Positions 16,470 to 25,055 of a stretch of 64,000 nt of DNA are shown one piece after another. The notes below the pieces were generated by a model. That model saw only the letters and a program-made list of their open reading frames with translations. It made no database searches and was not told the origin of the DNA. Position 1 is the stretch's first letter. Each line of letters begins with the position of its first letter. Both the position numbers and the translations under genes were made by a program. Source of the stretch: Kocuria sp. (lineage in GTDB: Bacteria > Actinomycetota > Actinomycetes > Actinomycetales > Micrococcaceae); the NCBI RefSeq assembly GCF_030530945.1, contig NZ_JAUMTZ010000001.1, forward strand, positions 206,546 through 270,545, written 5' to 3'.

Positions 16470-16481
16470 GACGACGCCGCC
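16470..16481 (-). repeat. Dispersed 12-mer (intergenic copy)
   Basis: Exact GACGACGCCGCC; forms an inverted pair with a near copy (11 of 12) at 16526-16537. The gap 16384-16705 also holds the palindrome TCACAATGTGA (16575-16585) and a -10-like TATTCT (16627-16632) before ilvD. Confidence 0.6.
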
Positions 16482-16574
16482 CTCCGGGCCCCGCGCGCCC
16501 GGCACATCGGGCGCGGGGCCGGCCGGGCGGCGTCGTGGTGCGGGGCCTCGGCAGAGGGGAAACGAGACGGGTGT

Positions 16575-16585
16575 TCACAATGTGA
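16575..16585. promoter_or_regulatory. Palindrome upstream of ilvD
   Basis: TCACAATGTGA, with symmetric 5-base arms, and a second half-site ATGTGAA at 16600. Its position ahead of the ilvD promoter suggests an operator; regulator unknown. Confidence 0.4.
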
Positions 16586-16705
16586 GACCAGTGCCCGCGA
16601 TGTGAAATCGGGTCGGGGGCTGCGCGTATTCTGGTGGTCACTGTGCGCCGGGGTGCGGCTTCCATGACGAGCCCGCTCCGGCCGGTTCTTCGGGAAGGAG
16701 TCGCA

Positions 16706-18544
16706 GTGCCCCAGCTGCGTTCAGCTACGTCAACCACCGGCCGCAACATGGCGGGTGCGCGTGCCCTGTGGCGCGCCACCGGAATGGGCAGCGAGGACTT
16801 CGGCAAGCCCATCGTGGCCATCGCGAACTCCTTCACCCAGTTCGTCCCCGGCCACGTGCACCTCAAGAACATGGGTGACCTGGTGGCGTCCGCGGTCCAG
16901 GAGGCCGGGGGTGTGGCCAAGGAGTTCAACACGATCGCCGTGGACGACGGCATCGCCATGGGCCACGACGGCATGCTCTACTCGCTCCCGTCCCGGGACA
17001 TCATCGCGGACTCCGTGGAGTACATGGTCAACGCGCACTGCGCGGACGCCCTGGTGTGCATCTCCAACTGCGACAAGATCACCCCGGGCATGCTCATGGC
17101 CGCGCTGCGGCTGAACATCCCCGTGGTGTTCGTCTCGGGCGGGCCCATGGAGTCCGGTGAGGGCGTGGAAGGTGTGATCGAGCACCGCGTGGACCTGGTG
17201 GACGCCATGGCCCTGGCCGTGGACGAGTCCGTCACGGACGCTCAGCTGGCCCAGATCGAGGAGAACGCGTGCCCCACGTGCGGCTCGTGCTCCGGGATGT
17301 TCACGGCCAACTCCATGAACTGCCTCACCGAGGCGCTGGGGCTCTCGCTGCCGGGCAACGGCACCACCCTGGCCACCCACGCGAACCGCAGGCGGCTGTT
17401 CCTGGAGGCCGGGCGCCGTGCCGTGGAGTCCGCCAAGAGGTACTACGAGCAGGACGACGAGTCCGTGCTGCCCCGCAGCATCGCCACCAAGGCCGCGTTC
17501 GAGAACGCCATGGCCCTGGACATCGCCATGGGTGGGTCCACCAACACCGTGCTCCACATCCTGGCCGCCGCCCAGGAGGCGGAGGTGGACTACACCCTCT
17601 CGGACATCGACACCCTCTCCCGCCGGGTGCCGTGCCTGGCCAAGGTTGCCCCGAACTCCACCAGGTTCCACATCGAGCACGTGCACCGGGCCGGCGGCAT
17701 CCCCGCGATCCTGGGGGAGCTGCGCCGCGGCGGGCTGCTCAACGAGGACGTCCACACCGTCCACTCCCAGACCATGGGGGAGTGGCTGGACGAGTGGGAC
17801 ATCCGCTCGGGGAAGGCTTCGGCGGAGGCCAAGGAGTTCTTCCTGGCCGCTCCCGGCGGGGTGCGCACCACCCAGGCGTTCTCGCAGGCCAACGAGTACG
17901 AGGACCACGACGTGGACGCCGCCGAGGGCTGCATCCGCTCCGTGGAGCACGCCTACACCGCGGAGGGCGGGCTGTGCGTGCTGTTCGGCAACATCGCCGA
18001 GGACGGCGCCGTCATCAAGACCGCGGGCATCGACCCGGAGCTGTTCCACTTCACCGGACGCGCCTTCGTGGTGGAGTCCCAGGACGAGGCCGTGCACGAG
18101 ATCCTCTCCAAGAACGTGAAGGAGGGGGACATCGTGGTGATCTCGTACGAGGGGCCCAGGGGCGGACCCGGGATGCAGGAGATGCTCTACCCCACCAGCT
18201 ACCTGAAGGGCCTGGGGCTGGGGAAGAAGTGCGCGCTCATCACGGACGGGCGCTTCTCGGGCGGCACGTCCGGGCTCTCGATCGGGCACATCTCCCCGGA
18301 GGCGGCCGCGGGTGGGGCCATCGGTCTCATCGAGCACGGGGACGAGATCGAGATCGACGTGGAGAACCGTGTGCTGCGGGTCAACGTGGACGACGCCGAG
18401 CTCGCCCGCCGCCGCCAGGAGCGGGGTGCAGCCCCCTGGAAGCCCACCAGGCCCCGCGAGCGCAAGGTCTCCAAGGCGCTGCGCGCGTACGCCTCCATGG
18501 TCACGTCCGCGGACAAGGGCGCGGTGCGGGTCGTCGAGGACTGA
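16706..18544 (+). CDS. ilvD: Dihydroxy-acid dehydratase
   Basis: Fe-S dehydratase in valine, isoleucine and pantothenate synthesis. 612 residues, full length. Motifs: ATSTTGRNMAGARALWRATGM at the N-terminus, the cluster cysteines in CISNCDKITPGM and CPTCGSCSGMFTANSMNC, and GRFSGGTSGLSIGH near the C-terminus. This is the long enterobacterial-like form with PWKPTRPRERKVSKALRAYA at the end. The GTG at 16706 is chosen because AAGGAG lies 5 bases upstream and the product then starts like E. coli IlvD; a frame start at 16634 lacks a ribosome site. Followed by a hairpin. Confidence 0.95.
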   Translation: MPQLRSATSTTGRNMAGARALWRATGMGSEDFGKPIVAIANSFTQFVPGHVHLKNMGDLVASAVQEAGGVAKEFNTIAVDDGIAMGHDGMLYSLPSRDIIADSVEYMVNAHCADALVCISNCDKITPGMLMAALRLNIPVVFVSGGPMESGEGVEGVIEHRVDLVDAMALAVDESVTDAQLAQIEENACPTCGSCSGMFTANSMNCLTEALGLSLPGNGTTLATHANRRRLFLEAGRRAVESAKRYYEQDDESVLPRSIATKAAFENAMALDIAMGGSTNTVLHILAAAQEAEVDYTLSDIDTLSRRVPCLAKVAPNSTRFHIEHVHRAGGIPAILGELRRGGLLNEDVHTVHSQTMGEWLDEWDIRSGKASAEAKEFFLAAPGGVRTTQAFSQANEYEDHDVDAAEGCIRSVEHAYTAEGGLCVLFGNIAEDGAVIKTAGIDPELFHFTGRAFVVESQDEAVHEILSKNVKEGDIVVISYEGPRGGPGMQEMLYPTSYLKGLGLGKKCALITDGRFSGGTSGLSIGHISPEAAAGGAIGLIEHGDEIEIDVENRVLRVNVDDAELARRRQERGAAPWKPTRPRERKVSKALRAYASMVTSADKGAVRVVED

Positions 18545-18566
18545 GCCGGGCGAGGCTCGGAAGATA

Positions 18567-18607
18567 CAGGCACCGTCCCGGCGGGCGGGTCCCCGGGGCG
18601 GTGCCTG
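18567..18607 (+). terminator. Terminator-like hairpin after ilvD
   Basis: CAGGCACCG pairs with CGGTGCCTG, extended inward by three G-C pairs; 23 bases after the stop. Confidence 0.6.
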
Positions 18608-18751
18608 GCGCCGTCCCGGGGACTCTCGGCCGCGCACGGGAATCGGATACTGTGTCCTGAATCGGTGCGACAGCACCTCCCCTTCCCTGCCCGGACCCCG
18701 TGGCCACCCCACGCACGGACCGGGTGCTCCCCGTAGATCCCGGAGTTTTTC

Positions 18752-20239
18752 ATGGACGCACTGACAGAGCTCGTCGGAACGGTGGGTGGCTACGTCTGGT
18801 ACGTGGTCTTCGCCATCCTCATCGGCGTGGGCCTGTACCTGACCATCCGCACCAAGGCGATCCAGCTGAGGGGCATCCCGGAGATGTTCCGGGTCCTCAC
18901 CGACCCCGCGGGTGAGGAGGACGGCCGCAAGGGCATCTCCTCGTTCCGCGCGTTCACCGTCTCGGCGGCCGCGCGCGTGGGCACGGGCAACATCGCCGGT
19001 GTGGCCATCGCCATCTCCCTGGGCGGGCCCGGTGCGGTGTTCTGGATGTGGGTCATCGCGGCGATCGGCGCGGCGAGCGCGTTCGTGGAGTCCCTGCTGG
19101 GTCAGCTCTACAAGGTCAAGACCGCGGACGGGTACGTGGGCGGTCCCGCGTACTACATGGAACGTGGGCTCAACAAGCGGTGGATGGGCATGCTCTTCGC
19201 CGTGATCATCACCGTGACCTACGGCTTCGTGTTCAACTCGGTGCAGTCCAACTCGATCGTGGACGCCGTGAGCGGCTCCTTCAACGTGGACATCACCAAC
19301 GGCCAGGGCATGTGGTTCCGCGTGGTCCTGGGCCTGGCCGTGGTGGCGCTGACCGCCGCTGTGATCTTCGGCGGCATCCGCTCCATCTCCTCCGTCACCC
19401 AGATCCTGGTGCCCGCCATGGCCGTGCTGTACCTGGTGCTGGGGCTGCTGGTGGTGGTCCTGAACATCACCCAGGTTCCCGCGATGCTGGGGATGATCGT
19501 CCAGGGCGCCTTCGGCATCAAGGAGTTCGTGACGGGCAGCGTGCTGGGCGTGATCATCCAGGGCATGAAGCGCGGGCTGTTCTCCAACGAGGCCGGCATG
19601 GGCTCCGCCCCGAACGCCGGTGCCACCGCCTCCATCTCCCACCCCGCGAAGCAGGGCTTCGTGCAGTCGCTGGGCGTCTTCTTCGACACCATGCTGGTGT
19701 GCTCCATCACCGCGTTCATCGTGCTGCTGTCCAACCCCACCTTCGGGGACCAGCGCCAGGGCGCCTCGCTCACGCAGACCGCGCTGGGCATGCAGCTGGG
19801 CGAGTGGGCCGTGCACTTCCTCACGCTCGCCATCTTCCTGTTCGCGTGGTCCTCGGTGATCGGCAACTACTACTACGGCGAGTCCAACATCCGCTTCATG
19901 ACCTCCTCCCGCACCGCCATGGGCGTCTACCGCTTCGCCGTGCTGGTGTGCGTGTTCCTGGGCTCGGTCCTGGCCCTGGACCTCGTGTGGTCCCTGGCGG
20001 ACCTGTTCATGGCGTTCATGGCCACGCTGAACCTGGTGGCCCTGGTGATGCTCGCCGGGGTGGCCGCCAAGGTCCTGCAGAACTACATGGACCAGCGCAG
20101 GGCCGGTGTGGAGCCCGTGTTCAAGGCCGGGGACGTCCCCGGCATCCACGGTCTCGCCGCGTGGGACGGCACGGACACCGTGACCCTGCCCATCTTCTGG
20201 GAGCAGCGCGACCGCGACAGGAACACCGCGCGCGGCTGA
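18752..20239 (+). CDS. Sodium:alanine/glycine symporter (AGCS family)
   Basis: Na+-coupled uptake of small neutral amino acids. 495 residues with about eleven membrane segments. The AGCS signature GxGNIxGVAxAIxxGGPGAxFWMW appears as VGTGNIAGVAIAISLGGPGA, followed by KTADGYVGGPAYYMERGL and the conserved FSNEAGMGSAPNAGATA. The ATG at 18752 follows GGAG at 8 bases. Convergent with the YkvI-like gene across a shared hairpin. A -10-like TACTGT lies about 100 bases upstream. Confidence 0.92.
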   Translation: MDALTELVGTVGGYVWYVVFAILIGVGLYLTIRTKAIQLRGIPEMFRVLTDPAGEEDGRKGISSFRAFTVSAAARVGTGNIAGVAIAISLGGPGAVFWMWVIAAIGAASAFVESLLGQLYKVKTADGYVGGPAYYMERGLNKRWMGMLFAVIITVTYGFVFNSVQSNSIVDAVSGSFNVDITNGQGMWFRVVLGLAVVALTAAVIFGGIRSISSVTQILVPAMAVLYLVLGLLVVVLNITQVPAMLGMIVQGAFGIKEFVTGSVLGVIIQGMKRGLFSNEAGMGSAPNAGATASISHPAKQGFVQSLGVFFDTMLVCSITAFIVLLSNPTFGDQRQGASLTQTALGMQLGEWAVHFLTLAIFLFAWSSVIGNYYYGESNIRFMTSSRTAMGVYRFAVLVCVFLGSVLALDLVWSLADLFMAFMATLNLVALVMLAGVAAKVLQNYMDQRRAGVEPVFKAGDVPGIHGLAAWDGTDTVTLPIFWEQRDRDRNTARG

Positions 20240-20277
20240 CCCGGTCCGGGCCGTCGCGTCCCACCCCGTGCGGGGAC

Positions 20278-20289
20278 GACGACGCCGCC
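20278..20289 (-). repeat. Dispersed 12-mer (intergenic copy)
   Basis: Exact GACGACGCCGCC, 10 bases before the bidirectional terminator. Confidence 0.6.
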
Positions 20290-20298
20290 CGCTCGGCC

Positions 20299-20341
20299 CA
20301 CACGAAAAGCCCCCGGCTGCGAGCCGGGGGCTTTTCGTGTG
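20299..20341. terminator. Bidirectional terminator
   Basis: Perfect 20-bp inverted repeat with a GCG loop and A/T-rich flanks (GAAAAG/CTTTTC), between two convergent transporter genes; functions on either strand. Confidence 0.9.
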
Positions 20342-20406
20342 CCCTGCACGTGGCAGGGCGGGCGGGGTGCCCGGGGTGGGTGACCCCGCGGCATCGTCCG
20401 GGAAGG

Positions 20407-21648
20407 CTACTTCCCCTCGCCCAGGTCCTTGGCCACCTGGACCTCGATGGCCCCGGTGAGGGCCTGGTCGTCCGCGGGGGACTCCTGGGCGGCGTCGCGC
20501 AGCTGGGTCTCGTTGTAGGAGGAGAACTCCTTGGACTCGTCAACGCGCTTGGTGAGCAGGGCGCGCATGCGGGTGCGGCGTCCGGCCTCCTCGCGGATCT
20601 TGGAGCGGTTGCGGAACCACCACACGAACATGACGACCACCAGGACCATGCCCACGTAGCCGATGGCCGGGTAGACCACGCTCATCAGCGTGCCGAAGCC
20701 CACCAGGCTGACCACGTACCCCAGGGCGCACAGGCCCAGGAACACGGGGACGTAGCGCCTGCGGTGGTTCACGGTCACGCGGCGGCCCAGGGCGTAGAAC
20801 ATGCTGATGCAGGTGTTGTAGATCATCAGGAACGTCACCACCACCATGGCGATCGCGGCCACGGGGTGGATGGTCTCGAAGAGCTTGAGCATGGGCACGT
20901 CCGCGTCCCCCACGGCCTCGAAGTTCACGAGCAGCGCGAACGCGTTCATGAGCAGCAGCACGGTGTAGACCACGCCGCCCAGCAGCCCGCCGCGGCCGGC
21001 GTCCCGGGGGTCCACGGTGTTGCCGCCGATCATGAGGGACATGGACACCCCCAGCATCAGGGCCATGCAGGTGTAGTTGACGGCCGAGAGCCACCAGGGG
21101 CTCACGGGGGACTCCGCCTGGACGGCGAGGTCGTTGACGGTGCCCAGGTCCACGGGCAGCTGCAGGAGGGCGTACACGAACGCCACGATCACGGCCACGA
21201 AGATCACGGGGGTCACCGCGGAGATGATGTTGGTGACCTTGTTGACGTCCAGCAGCCCGGTGAGCATGACCACGCCCACCATGACGGCCGAGCCGATCCA
21301 CGCCGGGAGGCCGAACTGCTGCTCCAGGGTGGAGCCCGCGCCGGCGAGCATCACGATGCCCATGGCCAGCAGGGTCAGGGACACGGAGATGTCCAGGAAG
21401 CGGGAGACCACCGGGGCGGACACGGAGCGGAAGACCATGAGGTGCTCGTCCGCCAGGAAGTAGCTGCCGATGTTGATGATCACGGCACCCGCGGTGATCA
21501 TGAGGATCCCGGCGACAACCGCCCCGGCCAGACCCCACACCCCGAACGAGATGAAGTACTGGATGACCTCCTGGCCTGTGGCGAAGCCTGCGCCCACCAT
21601 GAGGCCGATGAAGGCCAGGGCGACTTGCATGGTTTTCTTGGCGGACAC
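20407..21648 (-). CDS. YkvI-like integral membrane transporter
   Basis: Predicted permease distantly related to the amino acid-polyamine-organocation (LeuT-fold) transporters; substrate unknown. 413 residues with about ten to eleven hydrophobic segments, opening with ALAFIGLMVGAGFATGQEVIQYF, the YkvI family hallmark (G-A-G-F-A-S/T-G-x-E). The C-terminal ~70 residues are charged and cytosolic. GTG at 21648 is preceded by AGGAG. Convergent with the AGCS symporter, with which it shares the terminator. Confidence 0.8.
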   Translation of the reverse strand: MSAKKTMQVALAFIGLMVGAGFATGQEVIQYFISFGVWGLAGAVVAGILMITAGAVIINIGSYFLADEHLMVFRSVSAPVVSRFLDISVSLTLLAMGIVMLAGAGSTLEQQFGLPAWIGSAVMVGVVMLTGLLDVNKVTNIISAVTPVIFVAVIVAFVYALLQLPVDLGTVNDLAVQAESPVSPWWLSAVNYTCMALMLGVSMSLMIGGNTVDPRDAGRGGLLGGVVYTVLLLMNAFALLVNFEAVGDADVPMLKLFETIHPVAAIAMVVVTFLMIYNTCISMFYALGRRVTVNHRRRYVPVFLGLCALGYVVSLVGFGTLMSVVYPAIGYVGMVLVVVMFVWWFRNRSKIREEAGRRTRMRALLTKRVDESKEFSSYNETQLRDAAQESPADDQALTGAIEVQVAKDLGEGK

Positions 21649-21807
21649 GGGAACGACTCCTCGGGAGTGGGCGGTGAGTGGAGGACACGCTCACGACGGC
21701 GGGAGCACGTACCCGGACAAGCATAGAGAATGCGTCGTACCCGGTTCACGGGTGCGCCTGCGGCCCGGTGGCATACTCGAATCAGATCTCGAGTGGGAGG
21801 AGCCGTC

Positions 21808-22368
21808 GTGGCGCAGCAGTGGGAGGCAGACCTTCAGGCCTGGGCGCAGGGGTGGGACGCGGTGCTGGACGGCGCCGGGCCCGCGGTGCACGCGTGGAGC
21901 GGGGAGGTGCCCTCCGAGGAGGGCGCCGTGGTGGTCTGCCCGCCCGAGCAGCTTCGGGACGTCCGGGCGGCGGTGGCCGCCGCCGGCAGGAGCGTGGCCG
22001 CGGAGCAGGTGCTGCTGGGAGGGGCCGTCCGGGAGCTGGACCGCGGTCTGGGCTTCCCCGGGGAGTCCGGGATGTTCGACGCACCCATGGGCGAGTACTC
22101 CCGCTTCGAGGTGGACGAGTGGGGCCACCCCGTGGCGCACTCCACCATGTCGGTGCAGGGGGAGGTGGCCTTCGTGGGTCCGCTGCGCACGGACGCGAAC
22201 CAGGACCGTGATCCCGCGGAGGTGCTGGACCCGCTGGTGGCGGCCATGGCGAACGAGGCATTCCTGGCGGACGCCGAGCGGCTCTACACCGTGGTCGACG
22301 AGGGTGAGGTGACCGGCCGCGAGTCCCAGGGCTGGGAGCGTGCGGCTGCGGTGCTCCGCCTGGCCTGA
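21808..22368 (+). CDS. Conserved protein of unknown function
   Basis: 186 residues, soluble, acidic and rich in Trp/Glu; I do not recognise the family. It opens VAQQWEADLQAWAQGWDAVLDG and contains a central GESGMFDAPMGEYSRFEVDEWGHPVAHSTMSV segment that looks like beta strands with aromatic residues, and an alpha-helical end. No signal peptide or membrane segment. The GTG at 21808 is chosen because GGGAGGAG precedes it; the open frame begins earlier at 21730. It stands alone between a divergent permease and the convergent sdhB. Confidence 0.6.
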   Translation: MAQQWEADLQAWAQGWDAVLDGAGPAVHAWSGEVPSEEGAVVVCPPEQLRDVRAAVAAAGRSVAAEQVLLGGAVRELDRGLGFPGESGMFDAPMGEYSRFEVDEWGHPVAHSTMSVQGEVAFVGPLRTDANQDRDPAEVLDPLVAAMANEAFLADAERLYTVVDEGEVTGRESQGWERAAAVLRLA

Positions 22369-22392
22369 GCTGGGCGGGCCACACCCCGTGGC

Positions 22393-23112
22393 CTACTCCT
22401 GCTCGGGGCCCTCCGGTGCGGGGTAGCGCTCCGGGAACCTGCGGTGCAGGTTCTCCCGGGTCACGGCCGAGAGGTTCTGCAGGGGCAGCCCGGCCGGACA
22501 GACCTCGGTGCAGTCCCCCAGCAGGGAGCACGGCCCGAACTCCTGCTCCGCGGCGTCCAGGACCTTGGCGGCGCGCTCGTCCCGCTCCTCCGGGGTCTTG
22601 GCCAGCGGCGGCAGGTGCTTGAGCATGGTCCCCACGAACAGCTGCCCGGAGCCGTTGGGGCACGCGGCGATGCACGCGCCGCAGCTGATGCACCCGGCGT
22701 CGTTCAGGGCCTTCATGGCCACCGGGAACTTGGCCTCCTTGGACACCCTGCGGAGGGACTTCTTGTCCACGGCGAGGTCCTTCTTCACCGGCAGCGCACC
22801 CGCGCGCATGGGCTCGAGGAAGATCTCGTCCCCGTCCCGGTACGCCTTCAGGGACTGCATGCAGGACGCCCTGTTCCGGTCCGGACCGTGGGGGACGCCG
22901 TCCACAGTGACCCCGCACTTGCCGCAGATGCCCTCGCGGCAGCCGTCGTCGTAGCTCACCGGCTCGTCCCCCTGGCGCTGCAGGGTCTCGTTGACGGCGT
23001 CGATCAGCTCCAGGATGCTCATCTCCTCGCGCGCCTCCACCGGGTGCACGGTCTGGAAACCGCCCGGATCCTCGGCGTGGGCCTGACGCCACACGTGCAC
23101 GGTCAGCAGCAT
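22393..23112 (-). CDS. sdhB: Succinate dehydrogenase/fumarate reductase iron-sulfur subunit
   Basis: Electron-transfer subunit of complex II. 239 residues. The [2Fe-2S] ligands are in DDGCREGICGKCGV plus a later Cys in RASCMQSL; the [4Fe-4S]/[3Fe-4S] ligands are in CISCGACIAACPNG and CSLLGDCTEVCPAG. This is the non-classical (b558/B. subtilis-like) SdhB type. Its start overlaps the sdhC stop by one base. The flavoprotein subunit SdhA, normally between sdhC and sdhB in this operon type, is absent here. Confidence 0.92.
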   Translation of the reverse strand: MLLTVHVWRQAHAEDPGGFQTVHPVEAREEMSILELIDAVNETLQRQGDEPVSYDDGCREGICGKCGVTVDGVPHGPDRNRASCMQSLKAYRDGDEIFLEPMRAGALPVKKDLAVDKKSLRRVSKEAKFPVAMKALNDAGCISCGACIAACPNGSGQLFVGTMLKHLPPLAKTPEERDERAAKVLDAAEQEFGPCSLLGDCTEVCPAGLPLQNLSAVTRENLHRRFPERYPAPEGPEQE

Positions 23113-24107
23113 CAGCGCACCACCTTGATCTGTACGGCCACGGGAATGCTCAGGTTGCCCACGGCGACGACGGCGCCCACGGCCTTCGCGGCCACGTCCA
23201 CCCGGCGCAGCCGCTGCGCACTGGTGGTGAGCCCGGTGTCCAGTGCGGCGGTCCGCAGCCCGTGGACCATGTGTCCCGCGAGCGCGGCCATGGAGGCGGC
23301 GTAGAACGCGGCGGTCACCGGCCGGGAGAGGCTGCCCACCAGGTTGCCGTATGCGTCCCCGTGCTCGAACGAGCGGGCCGCCGCTGGGCGGGCACCCACG
23401 GTCAGGTCCAGCACGTGGTAGGTCACGAACAGTCCCAGCACCCCGCCCGTGGAGCGCATGGAGCGGGCGATGACCTGGGGGACCGAGCGGCGTCGTCCGC
23501 GGGGGCGTCGGCGGGGAGCGTGCGCGTCGAAGGTGTCGGGGAGGAAGGCACCGTTGAGGGCCGCGCGCCGGTAGCGGACGGGGCGGCCGCGCTCGGTGCC
23601 CCGGGGGAGCAGGACCGGGCGGGGGAGGCGGGCGGTCACCCTGCGCACCTGTGCCACGGCGTTGCGGGTGCCCTGCCGGGCCACCTCACCGGGGGTGCGA
23701 CCCTCGGCCCGCCACGCGCGCAGGGTCAGTTCGGTGCCCGCCAGCACGTGGGCGCCCGCGCTCGCGAGCAGTCCCACGCGTGCCGCCCACAGCAGCGTGT
23801 TCGGCGGCAGCACCGGGGCGCCCGCGCCGCGCAGCAGCAGGGCGTAGCGGTTGTAGCGCTCACGGCCCGCGTACACCTGCATGTTCCCGGCCATGTGGCC
23901 CACCGTGAACACGCTCAGCGCGGTGCCGGAGGCCGCCATGACCAGCTTGAGGTCCGGGCCCGACGCCGCACCCAGCGTCCGCTGCCACACGCTCGCGGGT
24001 GCCGGGGCGGCGTCGTCCGCGGCGGCCGGAGCAGGGGCGGACGCGCGTGCGGCGGGACCGGGCGCGGCGGCGCGCTCACGCGCGGAGGCTGGGGTGGGAG
24101 TCATCAC
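23112..24107 (-). CDS. sdhC: Succinate dehydrogenase cytochrome b558-type membrane subunit
   Basis: Membrane anchor that binds heme and quinone. Five hydrophobic segments; heme-ligand type His residues in FTVGHMAGNMQVYAGRERYNRYALLL, in SAGAHVLAGTEL and in YHVLDLTVG. At 331 residues it is about 80-100 longer than usual. The excess is a ~40-residue Ala/Pro-rich N-terminus and an Arg-rich insert of roughly 50 residues in the loop before RSMRSTGGVLGLFVTYHVLDL. Both extra stretches contain copies of the dispersed 12-mer. The GTG at 24107 sits six bases after TAGGAT, pointing to a leaderless transcript. Confidence 0.88.
   Translation of the reverse strand: MMTPTPASARERAAAPGPAARASAPAPAAADDAAPAPASVWQRTLGAASGPDLKLVMAASGTALSVFTVGHMAGNMQVYAGRERYNRYALLLRGAGAPVLPPNTLLWAARVGLLASAGAHVLAGTELTLRAWRAEGRTPGEVARQGTRNAVAQVRRVTARLPRPVLLPRGTERGRPVRYRRAALNGAFLPDTFDAHAPRRRPRGRRRSVPQVIARSMRSTGGVLGLFVTYHVLDLTVGARPAAARSFEHGDAYGNLVGSLSRPVTAAFYAASMAALAGHMVHGLRTAALDTGLTTSAQRLRRVDVAAKAVGAVVAVGNLSIPVAVQIKVVR
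24006..24017 (+). repeat. Dispersed 12-mer (coding copy, SdhC N-terminus)
   Basis: Exact GGCGGCGTCGTC in the extra N-terminal segment of SdhC; an 11-of-12 copy lies in the loop insert near 23490. Confidence 0.6.
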
Positions 24108-24113
24108 CGACCA

Positions 24114-24119
24114 ATCCTA
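24114..24119 (-). promoter_or_regulatory. -10 element of leaderless sdhCB promoter
   Basis: TAGGAT on the minus strand, six bases before the GTG of sdhC. Confidence 0.55.
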
Positions 24120-24246
24120 GGAGTTCGGGCGGCGATCATCAGTTCCGGCGGTCACACGCGGTCATTGCGGGGTGTGCGGGCGGCGTGGGGATGGTTCAGC
24201 GGGGGGCGTGGTTGTGGGGCGGGGTCCCGTGTGTGACGGTGGAGCC

Positions 24247-24966
24247 ATGCAGCCCGGATACGACCGTCTCGCCGCGCAGTACAGTGAGGCCTTTCCCGAC
24301 GCCTTCCGCACGCCCCTGGAGCGCCACGCCGTGGAGGCCTTCGCCGATCAGGTGGCGCTGTCCGGGCTCACCGGGCCCGTGGTGGACGTGGGGTGCGGGA
24401 CCGGGCACGTGACCGCGGCGCTCGCGGACCGGGGCCTGCCCGTGATCGGGGTGGACCCCTCGGAGGCCATGCTGGAGATCGCCCGGGCCGCCCACCCCGG
24501 GGTGACCTTCGTCAACGGCACAGCGGACCCCCGCACGTGGGACGCCGCGCTCGCGGACGGCCTCGCGGACGCCGCCGCCGGAGGTGCTCCCGGGGGCGAG
24601 GTGCGGCCCGCGGCCGTGCTGGCACGGTACAGCCTCATCCACGTGACCCCGGACCGGGTCCCGGGCATCGTGCGCTCCTGGGCGGAGCGGCTGCCGGTCG
24701 GTGGACTGGTGCTCACGGCGTTCCAGTCCGTGGACGGCGGGCGGGCGGTGGTGTCCTTCGACCACGCCGTGGCTCCCGCGTGGCGCTGGCACCCCGAGGT
24801 GATGGCGGACCACGTCCTGTATGCCGGGCTCACGGAGCAGTGGCGCATCCTCAGCCGCCCGGACACCGAGCACCGCTTCCCGGAGTGCCACGTGCTTGCC
24901 GCCAAGGAGAGCGAGGAGACCCCGGCCATCCCGGTGAGCAGGGGCTGCGCGCCTGAAGGGTGCTGA
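24247..24966 (+). CDS. Class I SAM-dependent methyltransferase
   Basis: Methyltransferase of unknown acceptor, 239 residues. Motif I is VVDVGCGTGHVTAAL (residues ~49-63), motif II GVDPSEAMLEIAR, and a post-motif III region RYSLIHVTPDRVPGIVRSW. The N-terminus YDRLAAQYSEAFPDAFRTPLERHAVEAFA resembles stand-alone small-molecule or ubiquinone/menaquinone-like methyltransferases. ATG at 24247 follows GGTGGAG. Single gene; the last ~15 residues look unconserved. It converges on the DinB gene. Confidence 0.82.
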   Translation: MQPGYDRLAAQYSEAFPDAFRTPLERHAVEAFADQVALSGLTGPVVDVGCGTGHVTAALADRGLPVIGVDPSEAMLEIARAAHPGVTFVNGTADPRTWDAALADGLADAAAGGAPGGEVRPAAVLARYSLIHVTPDRVPGIVRSWAERLPVGGLVLTAFQSVDGGRAVVSFDHAVAPAWRWHPEVMADHVLYAGLTEQWRILSRPDTEHRFPECHVLAAKESEETPAIPVSRGCAPEGC

Positions 24967-24983
24967 CCGATCTCAGATCGGTC
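24965..24983. repeat. 19-base palindrome at the end of the methyltransferase gene
   Basis: GACCGATCT-C-AGATCGGTC, perfect 9-base arms around one base, overlapping the stop codon. The tiny loop is poor for a terminator, so a protein-binding site or a small hairpin are both possible. Confidence 0.45.
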
Positions 24984-25055
24984 GCCCCTCACGTGCAGGT
25001 GCCATCGTGGATCTCCTCGCACGGCGCGGGGAAAGCGGACTTGGCCGCCCGGCGC

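Noticed and set aside
16730..20149. Open frame of 1139 codons on the minus strand
   Set aside because: It is the antisense shadow of ilvD and the AGCS gene; His/Gly/Arg/Val-rich composition and no domain. High-GC codon bias keeps this frame open.
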